DNA of 34,486 nucleotides from Bacteroidota bacterium (GCA_018268195.1 JAFDWZ010000032.1:2707-37192); one strand, 5' to 3'. Numbered from the stretch's first letter, positions 25,728-34,486 are shown. Program-made: numbers and translations. Notes: generated from the sequence alone by a model not told the origin.

Positions 25728-26075
25728 ATGTACGAGCACAAGTCATCCCCGTTGGTCAGTTATGAAGTTTTTAAGAAAAGGGTTATAAAAAACACTTTTA
25801 TGGCTTTAATCATGCTCATGTTTTCACTCTTTATGGGAATGGTAGGATATCATTTTCTTGACAACTTGTCATGGGTGGATTCACTCCTTGATGCCAGCAT
25901 GATACTTACCGGAATGGGGCCGGTTCATGAAATGACAAACACAGCATCCAAGTTATTTGCCAGCTTTTATGCACTCTACAGTGGGGTGGCATTTCTTACC
26001 ACAATTGCTGTTTTTCTTGCACCGGTTATTCATCGGTTTATGCACCGTTTTCATCTGGAAGAAAAAGAAAAATAA
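25728..26075 (+). CDS. Two-helix membrane protein with pore-loop-like segment
   Basis: The 115-residue product has a hydrophobic helix at about 22-43, an amphipathic loop with ASMILTGMGPV (TGMGP at 61-65), a second helix at about 74-100 and a charged His-rich tail (HRFMHRFHLEEKEK). The helix-P-loop-helix order is that of two-helix potassium channels (Ion_trans_2), but TGMGP replaces the selectivity filter TVGYG, so potassium selectivity cannot be claimed. I recall similar conserved hypothetical proteins. It is transcribed away from the large T9SS gene. Function unknown. Confidence 0.75.
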   Translation: MYEHKSSPLVSYEVFKKRVIKNTFMALIMLMFSLFMGMVGYHFLDNLSWVDSLLDASMILTGMGPVHEMTNTASKLFASFYALYSGVAFLTTIAVFLAPVIHRFMHRFHLEEKEK

Positions 26076-26223
26076 ACATTTCGGTGACTTTCATGAGCCT
26101 AATAGAAGCAAAAAGCATATAATCAGCTTTATGCATAATGTAAATTCCTTAAGGTAAGAGCGTGTAAAAAATTATAAAAAATAAAATTCGATTTTTTTTC
26201 ATCAACAGATAATGCCGTATTAT

Positions 26224-26231
26224 TAGATTTG
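26224..26231 (+). promoter_or_regulatory. Candidate -7 promoter (TAGATTTG)
   Basis: Perfect TAnnTTTG match ending 4 bases before the next ATG. If used, the transcript would be leaderless or nearly so. The 160 bases between 26076 and 26235 hold no gene. Confidence 0.4.
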
Positions 26232-26235
26232 CCAC

Positions 26236-27285
26236 ATGATAAAAAAGTATTTTGCCGTAACCGTAGCATTGTTGCTGGCTTTTAATGTCCACGCACAGAA
26301 CAAGAAAAATTATCAGATAGGAATTATAGGTTTTTATAACCTCGAAAATTTATTTGATACCATTAATCAACCCGAAGTAAATGATGAAGAGTTTACTCCC
26401 ACAGGAAGTAAAAATTATACCGGAAAGGTGTATTTGGATAAGATTTCAAAACTTTCTGATGTTATATCACTCATTGGTACTGATGAGTCACCGGATGGAG
26501 TTTCTATTTTAGGTTGTGCCGAAATTGAAAACGGAAGTGTGTTGCAAGACCTTCTGAATCAGCCAAAGCTGAAAAAACGCAATCTTAAATTTGTTCATTA
26601 CGATTCACCGGACCAGCGTGGCGTAGATGTAGGGTTGATTTATAATCCTAAATATTTTACACCTCTGTTCAGCGAGCCGCTTTTTGTGGATTTGCGCACA
26701 CCCGAAAATCCCAATTATTATACGAGAGATATACTCTACGTTTATGGAATGTACCTCGGAGAACCTATACATGTTATGGTGGGACACTGGCCTTCGCGCA
26801 GAGGGGGCGAAGAAGCATCAGCACCCAGCCGTGCCGTAGCTGCATCGGTGTGTAAACATAAAATAGATTCCATCACGGCAATTAATGCTGATGCCAAAAT
26901 TGTTGTCATGGGCGATTCGAATGACGACCCTTTGAGTCCGAGTGTGACGAAGGTACTTAAAGCCACAGGCGATAAGTCAAAAGTATCACGCGGAGGAATG
27001 TATAATCCGTTTACTGACTTTTATACCAAAGGCATCGGCACACTTGCTTACAATGATGCATGGAATTTATTTGACCAGATAATGATTTCATCAGGGTGGA
27101 TGAATAAATCACAATCAGGATTTTTCTTTAAAGATGCTCATATTTTCAGAAGAGAATTTATGGTACAGAAAACCGGACGCTACAAAGGTTATCCCATGCG
27201 GACTTATGATTTCGACCGATATATGGGAGGATACAGCGATCACTTTCCAACGTATCTGGTTTTTCTGAAAGAAATTAAAAATTAA
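26236..27285 (+). CDS. Secreted endonuclease/exonuclease/phosphatase-fold protein
   Basis: The 349-residue product has a signal peptide (cleavage near VHAQ). It then has FYNLENLFD, CAEIENGSVL (metal-binding Glu), RGVDVGLIYNP, VGHWPSRRGGEEAS (active-site His), MGDSNDDP (Asp/Asn) and a C-terminal YSDHFPTYL carrying the last Asp-His. These are the ordered motifs of the EEP superfamily (DNase I/sphingomyelinase fold). Substrate is unknown: extracellular DNA, RNA or a phosphoester. The signal peptide places it in the periplasm or outside. It stands alone between a membrane protein and mlaE. Confidence 0.85.
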   Translation: MIKKYFAVTVALLLAFNVHAQNKKNYQIGIIGFYNLENLFDTINQPEVNDEEFTPTGSKNYTGKVYLDKISKLSDVISLIGTDESPDGVSILGCAEIENGSVLQDLLNQPKLKKRNLKFVHYDSPDQRGVDVGLIYNPKYFTPLFSEPLFVDLRTPENPNYYTRDILYVYGMYLGEPIHVMVGHWPSRRGGEEASAPSRAVAASVCKHKIDSITAINADAKIVVMGDSNDDPLSPSVTKVLKATGDKSKVSRGGMYNPFTDFYTKGIGTLAYNDAWNLFDQIMISSGWMNKSQSGFFFKDAHIFRREFMVQKTGRYKGYPMRTYDFDRYMGGYSDHFPTYLVFLKEIKN

Positions 27286-27371
27286 ATCAGCGTTGCAGTG
27301 TATAACTATGTTATGCAGCAAGGAATCCATCGCATTACTTTTGATATTTTAGCAAATCATTTTTCAGGCTG

Positions 27372-28115
27372 ATGTCAAACACATTGTATGAAGTAGGAAG
27401 ATATTCCGTGTTTATAAAAAGTCTTTTTTATAAGCCCGAAAAGTTTTCCATTTATGTGCGCCAGGTATTTCGTGAGATGGTAAATCTCGGAATAGGTTCG
27501 TTGTGGCTGGTGGCACTTACTTCAGCATTTATGGGAGCGGTAATTACCATTCAGAGTGCTTACAACCTGGTAAACCCTATGGTGCCTCTGTGGGCCGTAG
27601 GTGTGGTGGCGCGCGATAGTATCATCATCGAATTTTCTCCCACCATCATCATGCTGGTGCTTGCAGGAAAAGTAGGAAGCAATATTGCTTCTGAAATTGG
27701 CACCATGCGCGTTACCGAGCAGATTGATGCACTCGAAATTATGGGAATTAATTCGTCAGGATATCTGGTGTTGCCTAAAATTATTGCTGCTATCATCATT
27801 TGTCCCGTAGTGGTTATTGTGAGTATGATAATCGGAATTACCGGAGGATGGATTGCAGGTGATCTTTCAGGCGTAGTTCCTTCTGCAGATTATCTCAAAG
27901 GTTTACAAAATCAGTTTCTTCCTTTCAACGTTACGTTTGCCATGATAAAAACAGTGGTGTTTGCTTTTATCATTACATCTGTGCCGGCTTATCATGGTTA
28001 TTATACCAATGGAGGTGCACTGGAAGTAGGACAGTCGAGCACCAAAGGTGTGGTGAACAGCAGTATTTTGATTCTGATATTTGATTACATCCTCACACAA
28101 CTGATTCTTGCATGA
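27372..28115 (+). CDS. mlaE: MlaE-like ABC transporter permease
   Basis: The 247-residue product has five or six hydrophobic segments. It carries MlaE/YrbE motifs: AFMGAVITIQSAYNL, FSPTIIMLVLAGKVGSNIASEIGTMRVTEQIDALEIMGIN and the repeated hydrophobic stretch IIICPVVVIVSMIIG. MlaE is the inner-membrane permease of the phospholipid-transport complex that maintains outer-membrane asymmetry. Its stop overlaps the start of the ATPase gene by four bases (ATGA), so the pair is translationally coupled. No MlaD gene follows, although it is often adjacent. Confidence 0.88.
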   Translation: MSNTLYEVGRYSVFIKSLFYKPEKFSIYVRQVFREMVNLGIGSLWLVALTSAFMGAVITIQSAYNLVNPMVPLWAVGVVARDSIIIEFSPTIIMLVLAGKVGSNIASEIGTMRVTEQIDALEIMGINSSGYLVLPKIIAAIIICPVVVIVSMIIGITGGWIAGDLSGVVPSADYLKGLQNQFLPFNVTFAMIKTVVFAFIITSVPAYHGYYTNGGALEVGQSSTKGVVNSSILILIFDYILTQLILA

Positions 28116-28864
28116 TTGAAGTGGACAACATATCGAAGACGTTTGGCGATAAGCAGGTGCTCGAAGGGGTTTCCTGTGTTTTTGAGCAGGGGAAAATTAA
28201 TCTCATCATAGGTGGCAGCGGACAAGGAAAGACCGTGTTGATGAAATGCGTTGTAGGATTGTTTGAAGTGGATAAAGGACGCATACTTTATGACGGACGT
28301 AATTTTTCTGAAATGTCATTCGGTGAGCGTAAGCCCATCCGTCAGGAAATAGGAATGTTGTTTCAGGGAGGCGCATTGTTTGACTCGCTTACTGTTGAGC
28401 AGAATGTAACTTTTCCGTTAAGCATGTTTACCAACATGAGCGCTGCCGAAAAACGCGACAGAGCAAATTTTTGTCTGCAACGTGTAAATCTTGAAAATGT
28501 AAACAAACTACTGCCCAGCGCCATCAGTGGTGGAATGAAAAAGAGAGTAGCTATTGCCCGTGCCATAGCCATGAATCCCAAATATCTTTTCTGCGATGAG
28601 CCCAATTCGGGATTAGACCCTAAAACTTCTATTCTTATTGATGAACTGATAAAAGAAATTACTGAAGAGTATAACATCACCACCATTATCAACACCCATG
28701 ATATGAATACGGTGATGAGCATTGGCGAAAAAATTATTTTTATCTATAAAGGCAAAAAATACTGGGAAGGTTCCAGTGATGATATTATGCGCTCCACCAA
28801 TCAGGAGTTGAATGACTTTGTGTTTGCCTCCCGATGGATGAAAGCCGTGAAGCAACACTTCTGA
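28112..28864 (+). CDS. mlaF: MlaF-like ABC transporter ATP-binding protein
   Basis: The 250-residue product is a complete nucleotide-binding domain. Walker A GGSGQGKT is at 34-41, the Q-loop region is GMLFQGGALFDSL, the signature motif is SAISGGMKKRVAIARA, Walker B and catalytic Glu are in YLFCDEPNSGLDP, and the H-loop His is in IINTHDMN. QGGALFDSLTVEQN is typical of MlaF. It powers the MlaE permease encoded just upstream. The next gene is convergent, starting its 3' end three bases away, so the operon ends here. Confidence 0.9.
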   Translation: MIEVDNISKTFGDKQVLEGVSCVFEQGKINLIIGGSGQGKTVLMKCVVGLFEVDKGRILYDGRNFSEMSFGERKPIRQEIGMLFQGGALFDSLTVEQNVTFPLSMFTNMSAAEKRDRANFCLQRVNLENVNKLLPSAISGGMKKRVAIARAIAMNPKYLFCDEPNSGLDPKTSILIDELIKEITEEYNITTIINTHDMNTVMSIGEKIIFIYKGKKYWEGSSDDIMRSTNQELNDFVFASRWMKAVKQHF

Positions 28865-28867
28865 TAG

Positions 28868-30142
28868 TTAAAACCGAAAATCAAATCCCAGAGCAAACAA
28901 CATCACATCGTTGTTAAGTTTTATTTTTTCGCCTGCAAAATCACTTTCTGTCATCTGCACAGTTTTATCTTTAGTGAAAAATGATTTTGCAAAACCGAGA
29001 TTGATACGCACATCACGCACATTCAGTGCAAATCCGGTATTGACAGTAAAGTTTTCGTAATAAGGAAATACCATTGCGTTACTGTTGCTGTAATACACAT
29101 TCATATCGTTAAACAAAGGCATGGAATAGGTCGCACCTGCACTCCAGGTAATTAATTTGCACCACTTCCACTCTAGGCCACCGCCAAAGTTGATGGCATC
29201 ACCGGCAAGGGTGCTGAGTCTTTTTCCATCAGAGGTTTCTCCCCATTGTGCCATTTGCTGAAAATAATAATTCGCTTCGGCAGTCATTCTGAATCCGGAA
29301 GTCAAATCATAACCAAAACCTACGGCTGCAATTCCGGGCAAATCATTACGGTAATGGTAGTCACTCACGTTCGACAAAACCTCGGAGTTGTTTTTTATTT
29401 CACTCTTTCTTTTAAAATTCAGTTTTATGTTAGACTCCAATCGCAGCGATATATTAAATCGCTCGTAAGGTTTTGCATGAATACCGAAGGTAATGCCATA
29501 ACCTGATGCCCGGTCATCATCATTTAATTCGAAGGCAGCATCTGCATTGTTGGTTCCTCCGGTGAGCAGTGCTTTGGTTTTTTCAGTTTGGATGGCGTAA
29601 ACATAACGTCCGCCAAAAGCAAAACTCAGGTTGTCGTTAGCTCTAAGTGAAAAACCGGCAGCGGCAGTGTAATAATCAGAATTAGTTTTTACAGAATGAT
29701 TTTTAATTTCATCATAGTTGCTTCCTGCAAGCAATGACTCACCCAGTTGATGCGAAAAATAATTTCCTTCGGAATAATCAAGAGCGGGAGTACCTGCAGA
29801 GAGAAAAGCGCCACCCCAGAAAGCCCAGTTTTTTTTATGATAGGCAAGCAATAAATCAGGATGAATATAGCTGATGTCTTTGGAGTTTTGATATTTATTA
29901 CCGGTTTCTGTGGTTTGAGAGATGGCCGGAAGATATGCCTGATTGCCGACATTGATATAAAAACCTTCTTGTACAAAACTTAAAGCGGCAGGATTGTAAA
30001 TAACAAGGTCAGTTCCGCTTACAGCGGCATTGCGTGCACCGCAGCGCACCCATTCGGCACTCATATTTTTTAAATTTATGAGTTGTGCCTTACCTGTACA
30101 AAACGAAAAAATCAGAGCGTTGAGCAGTAGAAAATTTTTCAT
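28868..30142 (-). CDS. FadL/OmpP1-family outer-membrane protein
   Basis: The 424-residue product has a signal peptide (MKNFLLLNALIFSFCTGKAQ). The N-terminal segment contains the FadL-type NPA motif (VIYNPAALSFV), preceded by RCGARNAAVSGTD. The rest alternates short strands with charged loops and ends FALGFDFRF, a C-terminal aromatic typical of outer-membrane barrels. FadL homologues let hydrophobic compounds enter the cell. I chose ATG 30142; the longer frame needs a TTG at 30148. A TTACTTTG motif (30156-30163, minus strand) is a possible -7 promoter. It is convergent with mlaF. Confidence 0.82.
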   Translation of the reverse strand: MKNFLLLNALIFSFCTGKAQLINLKNMSAEWVRCGARNAAVSGTDLVIYNPAALSFVQEGFYINVGNQAYLPAISQTTETGNKYQNSKDISYIHPDLLLAYHKKNWAFWGGAFLSAGTPALDYSEGNYFSHQLGESLLAGSNYDEIKNHSVKTNSDYYTAAAGFSLRANDNLSFAFGGRYVYAIQTEKTKALLTGGTNNADAAFELNDDDRASGYGITFGIHAKPYERFNISLRLESNIKLNFKRKSEIKNNSEVLSNVSDYHYRNDLPGIAAVGFGYDLTSGFRMTAEANYYFQQMAQWGETSDGKRLSTLAGDAINFGGGLEWKWCKLITWSAGATYSMPLFNDMNVYYSNSNAMVFPYYENFTVNTGFALNVRDVRINLGFAKSFFTKDKTVQMTESDFAGEKIKLNNDVMLFALGFDFRF

Positions 30143-30475
30143 TATCAATTTTTTTCAAAGTAAAAATAAAGGATGTTGCCTGTAAAAAATATAGACACTG
30201 AGAAAGAAATAAACAATAGCTTTTTGAAATAAAACTATCACGGATTGATAAATAATTATACTTTTTAAAATGGAGGCTTGCGAAAAAAGCAGAATAACTA
30301 AGTAGTTACAATGCCATTCATTCTTCTTCGTTTTGCAATTTGAACAATGCGGATTCTTTTAAAATGTTGCAATAATTTAATACAGAACAACAAACTCCAA
30401 AGAACGTTATATAAAATTAACATTAGTAAGATAAAAAACACAGTTACTTAATTGCGCCAGCACTATCTTCGCAAC
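30143..30475. other. Divergent AT-rich intergenic region
   Basis: The 333 bases between the FadL-like gene (leftward) and the aldehyde dehydrogenase gene (rightward) contain no frame of note, no strong hairpin and no repeat that I could see. They should hold the two divergent promoters: TTACTTTG on the minus strand near 30160 and TATCTTCG on the plus strand at 30464. Confidence 0.6.
30464..30471 (+). promoter_or_regulatory. Candidate -7 promoter (TATCTTCG)
   Basis: Seven of eight positions match TAnnTTTG, ending 4 bases before ATG 30476. The same variant precedes the PpiD-like gene. A near-leaderless transcript is implied. Confidence 0.35.
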
Positions 30476-31915
30476 ATGAAAATATTGAACTATATCAACG
30501 GGCAGTTTTCAGAACCCCAATCAGGTAAATGGTTTGACAATGTGGATCCCGCAACACAAACCGTGTATTCACATATTCCTGACAGTGACTCACGCGATGT
30601 GGATGCGGCAGTGCTTGCTGCCGAAAAAGCATTTAAAACGTGGAGTGTGATGCCTGTGAAAAAAAGATCGGACATTTTACTTCGTATAGTGGAATTAATT
30701 GATGCCAATTTGGATCGTCTTGCCGAAGCAGAAAGCCTCGATAACGGAAAACCTGTTTGGTTGGCACGGCAGGTAGATATTCCGCGTGCCTCGGCCAACT
30801 TTCATTTTTATGCAACGGCAGCACTGCATCTCAACAGCGAAGCACATGCCATGGAAAACACGGCCATCAACTATACCTTGCGTCAACCTATAGGAGTGGC
30901 AGGATGTATTTCACCATGGAATCTTCCTCTGTATCTTTTCACCTGGAAAATAGCACCTGCACTTGCTTCGGGAAATTGCGTGGTTGCAAAGCCCAGCGAA
31001 ATAACTCCCATGACAGCTTATTTGCTCAGCGAATTATGTGATCAGGCGGGCTTGCCTGCAGGGGTGCTGAATATTGTTCATGGTACGGGCCCCGCAGTGG
31101 GAGCCGCCATAGCATCGCATCCGCGTATTCCGGTAGTAAGTTTTACGGGAGGCACCAAAACCGGTGCTGAAATTTCGAGAGTGGCAGCACCTATGTTTAA
31201 AAAACTTTCATTGGAGTTGGGTGGAAAAAATCCCAACATCATTTTTGCCGACAGCGATTTTGAACATGCACTTTCCACCACCATCAAATCTTCTTTCAGT
31301 AATCAGGGCGAAATATGTTTATGTGGCTCACGTATATTTATTGAACGTTCTATTTATGAAAAATTTAAAGAGGCTTTCGTAGCAAAAACCAAACAGCTAA
31401 AAACGGGCGACCCTAAAGACAAAGAAAATTTTCTGGGAGCAATCGTTTCTAAGCAACATTATGATAAAATCCTTTCATACATTGACCTTGCAAAACAAGA
31501 AGGAGGCAATATACTCTGCGGAGGAAATGCCATTCACCCGCAAGGGCGGTGTGCCAATGGATTATTTATAGCCCCTACCATCATTGAAAATCTTCCTTAC
31601 ACCTGCCGCACCAATCAGGAAGAAATTTTTGGGCCCGTGGTTACGCTCACTCCTTTCGATACGGAAGAAGAAGTACTGACTATGGCCAACAGCACTTCCT
31701 ATGGCCTTGCTGCTACGGTGTGGACTACCAACCTGGGTCGTGCACACAGGGTAGCTGCAGCGCTACACAGTGGTATTGTGTGGATTAACTGCTGGCTGCT
31801 TCGCGATTTGCGAACACCTTTTGGTGGTGTGAAACACAGCGGAGTAGGGCGTGAAGGAGGTTTTGAAGCGTTAAAATTCTTTACCGAAGAAAAAAATATC
31901 TGCATTAAACTGTAA
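30476..31915 (+). CDS. Aldehyde dehydrogenase, ALDH8A1/2-aminomuconate semialdehyde type
   Basis: The 479-residue NAD-dependent aldehyde dehydrogenase has the cofactor segment [20 protein letters not shown], catalytic Glu in LELGGKNP, catalytic Cys in [19 protein letters not shown] and the C-terminal [25 protein letters not shown]. The NQGEICLC and NCWL...LPFGG-like motifs are characteristic of the ALDH8A1 group, which oxidises 2-aminomuconate or 2-hydroxymuconate semialdehyde in tryptophan (kynurenine) or aromatic breakdown. Other genes of that pathway are not in the window. ATG 30476 is preferred over TTG 30452, which would place the start within the promoter-like motif. Confidence 0.85.
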   Translation: MKILNYINGQFSEPQSGKWFDNVDPATQTVYSHIPDSDSRDVDAAVLAAEKAFKTWSVMPVKKRSDILLRIVELIDANLDRLAEAESLDNGKPVWLARQVDIPRASANFHFYATAALHLNSEAHAMENTAINYTLRQPIGVAGCISPWNLPLYLFTWKIAPALASGNCVVAKPSEITPMTAYLLSELCDQAGLPAGVLNIVHGTGPAVGAAIASHPRIPVVSFTGGTKTGAEISRVAAPMFKKLSLELGGKNPNIIFADSDFEHALSTTIKSSFSNQGEICLCGSRIFIERSIYEKFKEAFVAKTKQLKTGDPKDKENFLGAIVSKQHYDKILSYIDLAKQEGGNILCGGNAIHPQGRCANGLFIAPTIIENLPYTCRTNQEEIFGPVVTLTPFDTEEEVLTMANSTSYGLAATVWTTNLGRAHRVAAALHSGIVWINCWLLRDLRTPFGGVKHSGVGREGGFEALKFFTEEKNICIKL

Positions 31916-31920
31916 GGTAT

Positions 31921-31928
31921 TACCTTTG
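31921..31928 (+). promoter_or_regulatory. Candidate -7 promoter of panD (TACCTTTG)
   Basis: Perfect TAnnTTTG match, 6 bases before ATG 31935 and 5 bases after the preceding stop. It argues against the alternative TTG start at 31926. Confidence 0.45.
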
Positions 31929-31934
31929 CCGCCT

Positions 31935-32285
31935 ATGTTGATTACCGTATTAAAGTCGAAAATTCATCGTGCCCGTGTAACACAGGCCGAATTGCACTAT
32001 GTAGGAAGCATTACGCTTGACGAAAACCTGATGGACGCTGCCGACCTGATGGAGAATGAGCAAGTGCAGGTACTGAATATTAATAATGGCGAACGCTTTG
32101 TCACCTATGTCATCAAAGGTGAGCGCAACAGCGGAGTGGTTTGCCTCAATGGCCCTGCAGCACGCAGAGTGCAACTTGGCGACATTGTCATTGTAGCATC
32201 CTATGCGATGATGGAAAAAAATGAAGCACGCAATTACAAACCTGTACTCGTCTATCCTGACGATAACAATCAGCCTGTAAAATAA
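31935..32285 (+). CDS. panD: Aspartate 1-decarboxylase
   Basis: The 116-residue product starts [20 protein letters not shown]. The self-cleavage site is Gly24-Ser25 ([10 protein letters not shown]); the serine becomes the pyruvoyl cofactor. [26 protein letters not shown] completes the family pattern. PanD converts L-aspartate to beta-alanine for pantothenate and coenzyme A. The length is as expected. It is followed 14 bases later by the flippase-like gene, so the two are probably cotranscribed. panB and panC are not in the window. Confidence 0.95.
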   Translation: MLITVLKSKIHRARVTQAELHYVGSITLDENLMDAADLMENEQVQVLNINNGERFVTYVIKGERNSGVVCLNGPAARRVQLGDIVIVASYAMMEKNEARNYKPVLVYPDDNNQPVK

Positions 32286-32299
32286 CGGCTTCACACTGC

Positions 32300-33319
32300 A
32301 TGAAAAGCAAAATTATTTCTGCCATAAAATACCTGCTGTTTCTGGCATTAGGTGCAGGCATGTTGTGGCTTACTTTCCGCAATCAGGATTTTTCGCAGCT
32401 GGGAGAAAAAATAAAAACGCTAAAAATAAACTGGCTTATTGCAGCCGTTATTGCAGCAGTAATTTCACACCTCAGCCGCGCAGCGCGGTGGGTTATGCTC
32501 ATTGAACCTCTCGGCTACAAACCCAAACTCAGCAACACTTTCTGGGCATTGTGTGCAGGGTATCTTGCAAACCTTGCCATACCGCGCATAGGCGAAATTA
32601 CACGCTGTGGCGTGCTTACCAAAGCCGAAAAAGTTCCTTTCAATGAGTTGATAGGTACCGTGATTGTGGAGCGCATTATGGATGTGATTATGCTTTTTAT
32701 TCTGTTGGTAGCTGTTGCTGCTTTGCAGTATCATCTTATTGGTGATTTTCTGCATCAGAATATTATTCAGCCGCTGGCAGGAAAATTTCAAAACCCTGTG
32801 GTGCTGTTTGTACTTGCAGGTGCATTGGTGTTGTTTGTGATTGCCGCTTATTTTCTTTTTTTCAAAAAAAGAGAAAAAACCAACCCACTGCTCGAAAAAA
32901 TTACCTTACTGGTCAAAGGTGTAATGGACGGAATAAAATCTGTTTCTAAACTGAAAAACATTCCTCTGTTTCTTTTTCACACGGTATTTATCTGGGCTAT
33001 GTATTTTATGGCTACGTGGCTTTGTTTTTTCACGCTCGATGCAACGTCTCATCTCACTGCCGTAGCAGGTTTGTTTATTCTGGTTGCGGGCGGACTTGGA
33101 ATGTCGGCACCTGTGCAGGGTGGTATTGGAGCTTTTCATTATATCGTATCACGAGGCTTAATGCTCTACGGCATTTCCGAAACCGATGGAATTATTTATG
33201 CAACCATATCACATGGCTATCAAACGCTGCTGATAATTGTTTTGGGTACTATAGGCTTTTTTGTATTGATGTCAACAAACCGAAAAAGTAAAACAGATGG
33301 ACTATCAACAAATCATTGA
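32300..33319 (+). CDS. Lysylphosphatidylglycerol synthase TM-domain (UPF0104) flippase-like membrane protein
   Basis: The 339-residue product has about eight hydrophobic segments. It carries family motifs: LTFRNQDFSQL after the first helix, HLSRAARWVMLIEPLG, ALCAGYLANLAIPRIGEITRCGVL and the C-terminal GGLGMSAPVQGGIGAFH. These are typical of the UPF0104/MprF N-terminal flippase-like family (AglD, YbhN), with no catalytic domain. It probably handles lipid-linked or lipid substrates in the inner membrane; the substrate is unknown. Its end overlaps the next gene by 23 bases. Confidence 0.85.
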   Translation: MKSKIISAIKYLLFLALGAGMLWLTFRNQDFSQLGEKIKTLKINWLIAAVIAAVISHLSRAARWVMLIEPLGYKPKLSNTFWALCAGYLANLAIPRIGEITRCGVLTKAEKVPFNELIGTVIVERIMDVIMLFILLVAVAALQYHLIGDFLHQNIIQPLAGKFQNPVVLFVLAGALVLFVIAAYFLFFKKREKTNPLLEKITLLVKGVMDGIKSVSKLKNIPLFLFHTVFIWAMYFMATWLCFFTLDATSHLTAVAGLFILVAGGLGMSAPVQGGIGAFHYIVSRGLMLYGISETDGIIYATISHGYQTLLIIVLGTIGFFVLMSTNRKSKTDGLSTNH

Positions 33320-33785
33320 GCGAAAAATTCAGGACGACCATACGCTGAGAAATCAACTCAACATCTGGCGACTGCAGAGTAAAAAAATTGTTTTCACCAA
33401 CGGATGTTTTGATATACTTCACAAAGGTCATGCAGCATATCTGGCAGCAGCCAAAAATCTGGGCGATGTATTGATTGTAGGTTTAAACTCCGACAAGTCC
33501 GTATCGTGTAACAAAGGGCCGGGACGACCGGTGAACAACGAACAGTCCAGAGCTTTTATTCTGGCTTCGTTGCATGTTGTTGATGCAGTGGTACTTTTTT
33601 CTGACGACACTCCTTACCATCTTATACAAACCGTTCAGCCCGATGTGTTGGTTAAAGGATCTGATTATAAAGCAGAAGATATTGTAGGATACGATATTGT
33701 TACTGCTCGTGGTGGTGAGGTTGTAACCATCAGCCTTACTGAAGGATTTTCGACCACATCGCTCATAAATAAACTCAGAAACTGA
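33297..33785 (+). CDS. RfaE2-type nucleotidyltransferase (HldE C-terminal-like)
   Basis: The 162-residue product is a cytidylyltransferase-fold enzyme. It has VFTNGCFDILHKGHAAYL with the nucleotide-binding HxGH at 42-45, LIVGLNSDKSV, RPVNNEQSRAFILASL, VDAVVLFSDDTP and LVKGSDYKAEDIVGYD. This matches D-glycero-beta-D-manno-heptose 1-phosphate adenylyltransferase, the separate second domain of HldE, which activates heptose for LPS. The kinase domain (RfaE1) is not here. The ATG lies within the last codons of the flippase-like gene, so translation is coupled. Confidence 0.88.
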   Translation: MDYQQIIERKIQDDHTLRNQLNIWRLQSKKIVFTNGCFDILHKGHAAYLAAAKNLGDVLIVGLNSDKSVSCNKGPGRPVNNEQSRAFILASLHVVDAVVLFSDDTPYHLIQTVQPDVLVKGSDYKAEDIVGYDIVTARGGEVVTISLTEGFSTTSLINKLRN

Positions 33786-33853
33786 TAATTTTTCGGCACT
33801 TTCATGCGTTTTTGAATGGATGTTTGTACATTTACCATTCAATTCACGAAACA

Positions 33854-34273
33854 ATGTATAAGGTATTTAAAAGCTATTTGTTGCTTGCGGGCATATTTTT
33901 ATGTTTTGCATCTTGCGAAAGCAACCACTTTCTGAAATCAGAAAAGAAACTGAAAAGTGATATCATAGGTACATGGAACAGAGTGCTTTTTGGAAATGAA
34001 CTGGAAGAATCGTGGACCTTTGTAGATGGTAATCTGAAAATCTCTCAGCCATCGCGCCATGGCGACACTCTCGATGTAGGTGAATACACTATTGATGCAA
34101 CACTTTCCACACCGTATCTGAAAATTCAGAATACCGTTTATACCAATCAAAATCCCGGTGGCGATACATATAACTATAAATGGTCTATTATCCGATTAGA
34201 CAATAAAGTTTTGGAAATAGCTACCGAGAGTGAACTGGGCGGACTGGCACAGATAGAATTTGTCAAACAATAA
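33854..34273 (+). CDS. Lipoprotein with lipocalin-like domain
   Basis: The 139-residue product has a lipoprotein signal: YKVFKSYLLLAGIFLCFASC with the lipidated Cys21. The mature part starts ESNHF and contains DIIGTWNRVLF, EESWTFVDGNLKIS and KWSIIRLDNKVLEIATE, a pattern of Bacteroidota lipocalin-like lipoproteins (calycin-type barrel). The ATG at 33854 places the lipobox correctly; the longer frame from 33812 adds 14 residues that would spoil the signal. TACATTTA at 33827-33834 is a near-match to the -7 promoter. Ligand unknown. Confidence 0.75.
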   Translation: MYKVFKSYLLLAGIFLCFASCESNHFLKSEKKLKSDIIGTWNRVLFGNELEESWTFVDGNLKISQPSRHGDTLDVGEYTIDATLSTPYLKIQNTVYTNQNPGGDTYNYKWSIIRLDNKVLEIATESELGGLAQIEFVKQ

Positions 34274-34300
34274 TTTTTTTCAAGGAGAGAAAGTCCGTTA

Positions 34301-34486
34301 ATGGCTAAAGTCAAATCCGTATTCGTATGTCAGAGTTGCGGAGCACAATCACCTAAGTGGATTGGGCGCTGTGCTTCCTGTGGCGAATGGAACACGTATG
34401 TAGAAGAAATTACCTCGGGCAACTCTTCCAAAGCAACCGTAAAACGATCGTCTAAGCCTGAGAAAATTACAGAAGTAGAAATTTTT
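34301..34486 (+). CDS. radA: DNA repair protein RadA (Sms), 5' part only
   Basis: The first 62 codons are present and the frame is open at the window end. MAKVKSVFVCQSCGAQSPKW followed by IGRCASCGEWNTY is the RadA N-terminal zinc finger, Cys10, Cys13, Cys24 and Cys27. RadA is a RecA-like ATPase that promotes branch migration in recombination repair; its ATPase and Lon-like domains lie outside the window. AAGGAGAG about 10 bases before the ATG is a strong Shine-Dalgarno sequence, unusual among the genes of this window. Confidence 0.9.
   Translation, partial: MAKVKSVFVCQSCGAQSPKWIGRCASCGEWNTYVEEITSGNSSKATVKRSSKPEKITEVEIF

Overview
The window looks like a Bacteroidota chromosome fragment of low to moderate GC. 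Several secreted proteins carry type IX secretion (T9SS) C-terminal sorting domains, and several genes are preceded by the Bacteroidota -7 promoter motif TAnnTTTG. There is also a FadL-type outer-membrane protein, a PpiD-like periplasmic foldase and MlaEF. Family or genus cannot be fixed by eye. No rRNA, tRNA, CRISPR array, transposase or origin was found.

Region 1 (2-10982) is a tandem array of a two-gene cassette. Gene A encodes a parallel beta-helix surface protein ending in a T9SS domain. Gene B encodes a beta-propeller-like secreted protein, also ending in a T9SS domain. B starts inside the stop codon of A in every copy. The order is A1-B1, A2(fragment)-B2, A3(interrupted)-B3, then a terminator, a structured repeat and a relic of A4. 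All B copies here are intact with signal peptides. Every A copy after A1 is truncated or broken. B1 contains a pure G12 tract. B1, B2 and B3 each carry a long hairpin immediately after the start codon, kept although the sequences differ.

Region 2 (11046-20358) is a surface-polysaccharide locus. It holds WbpD-, WbpB- and WbpA/TviB-like genes, galE, an RmlB-like dehydratase, a WbpP-like 4-epimerase and a CpsB/YwqE-type PHP phosphatase. Between galE and rmlB lies an inverted A5(fragment)-B4 cassette. B4 is split into two frames exactly at a C11 tract; a twelfth C would restore the frame. B1 (in frame, G12) and B4 (out of frame, C11) together suggest phase-variable surface proteins, with homopolymer sequencing error as the main alternative.

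Region 3 (20374-34486) is ordinary chromosome: purQ, a tiny membrane protein, a PpiD-like foldase, a large T9SS protein, a two-helix pore-like membrane protein, an endonuclease/phosphatase-fold protein, mlaE-mlaF, a FadL-like porin, an ALDH8-like aldehyde dehydrogenase, panD, a flippase-like membrane protein, an RfaE2-type adenylyltransferase, a lipoprotein and the start of radA. Short palindromic repeats have inserted in frame into B1, B4 and rmlB.
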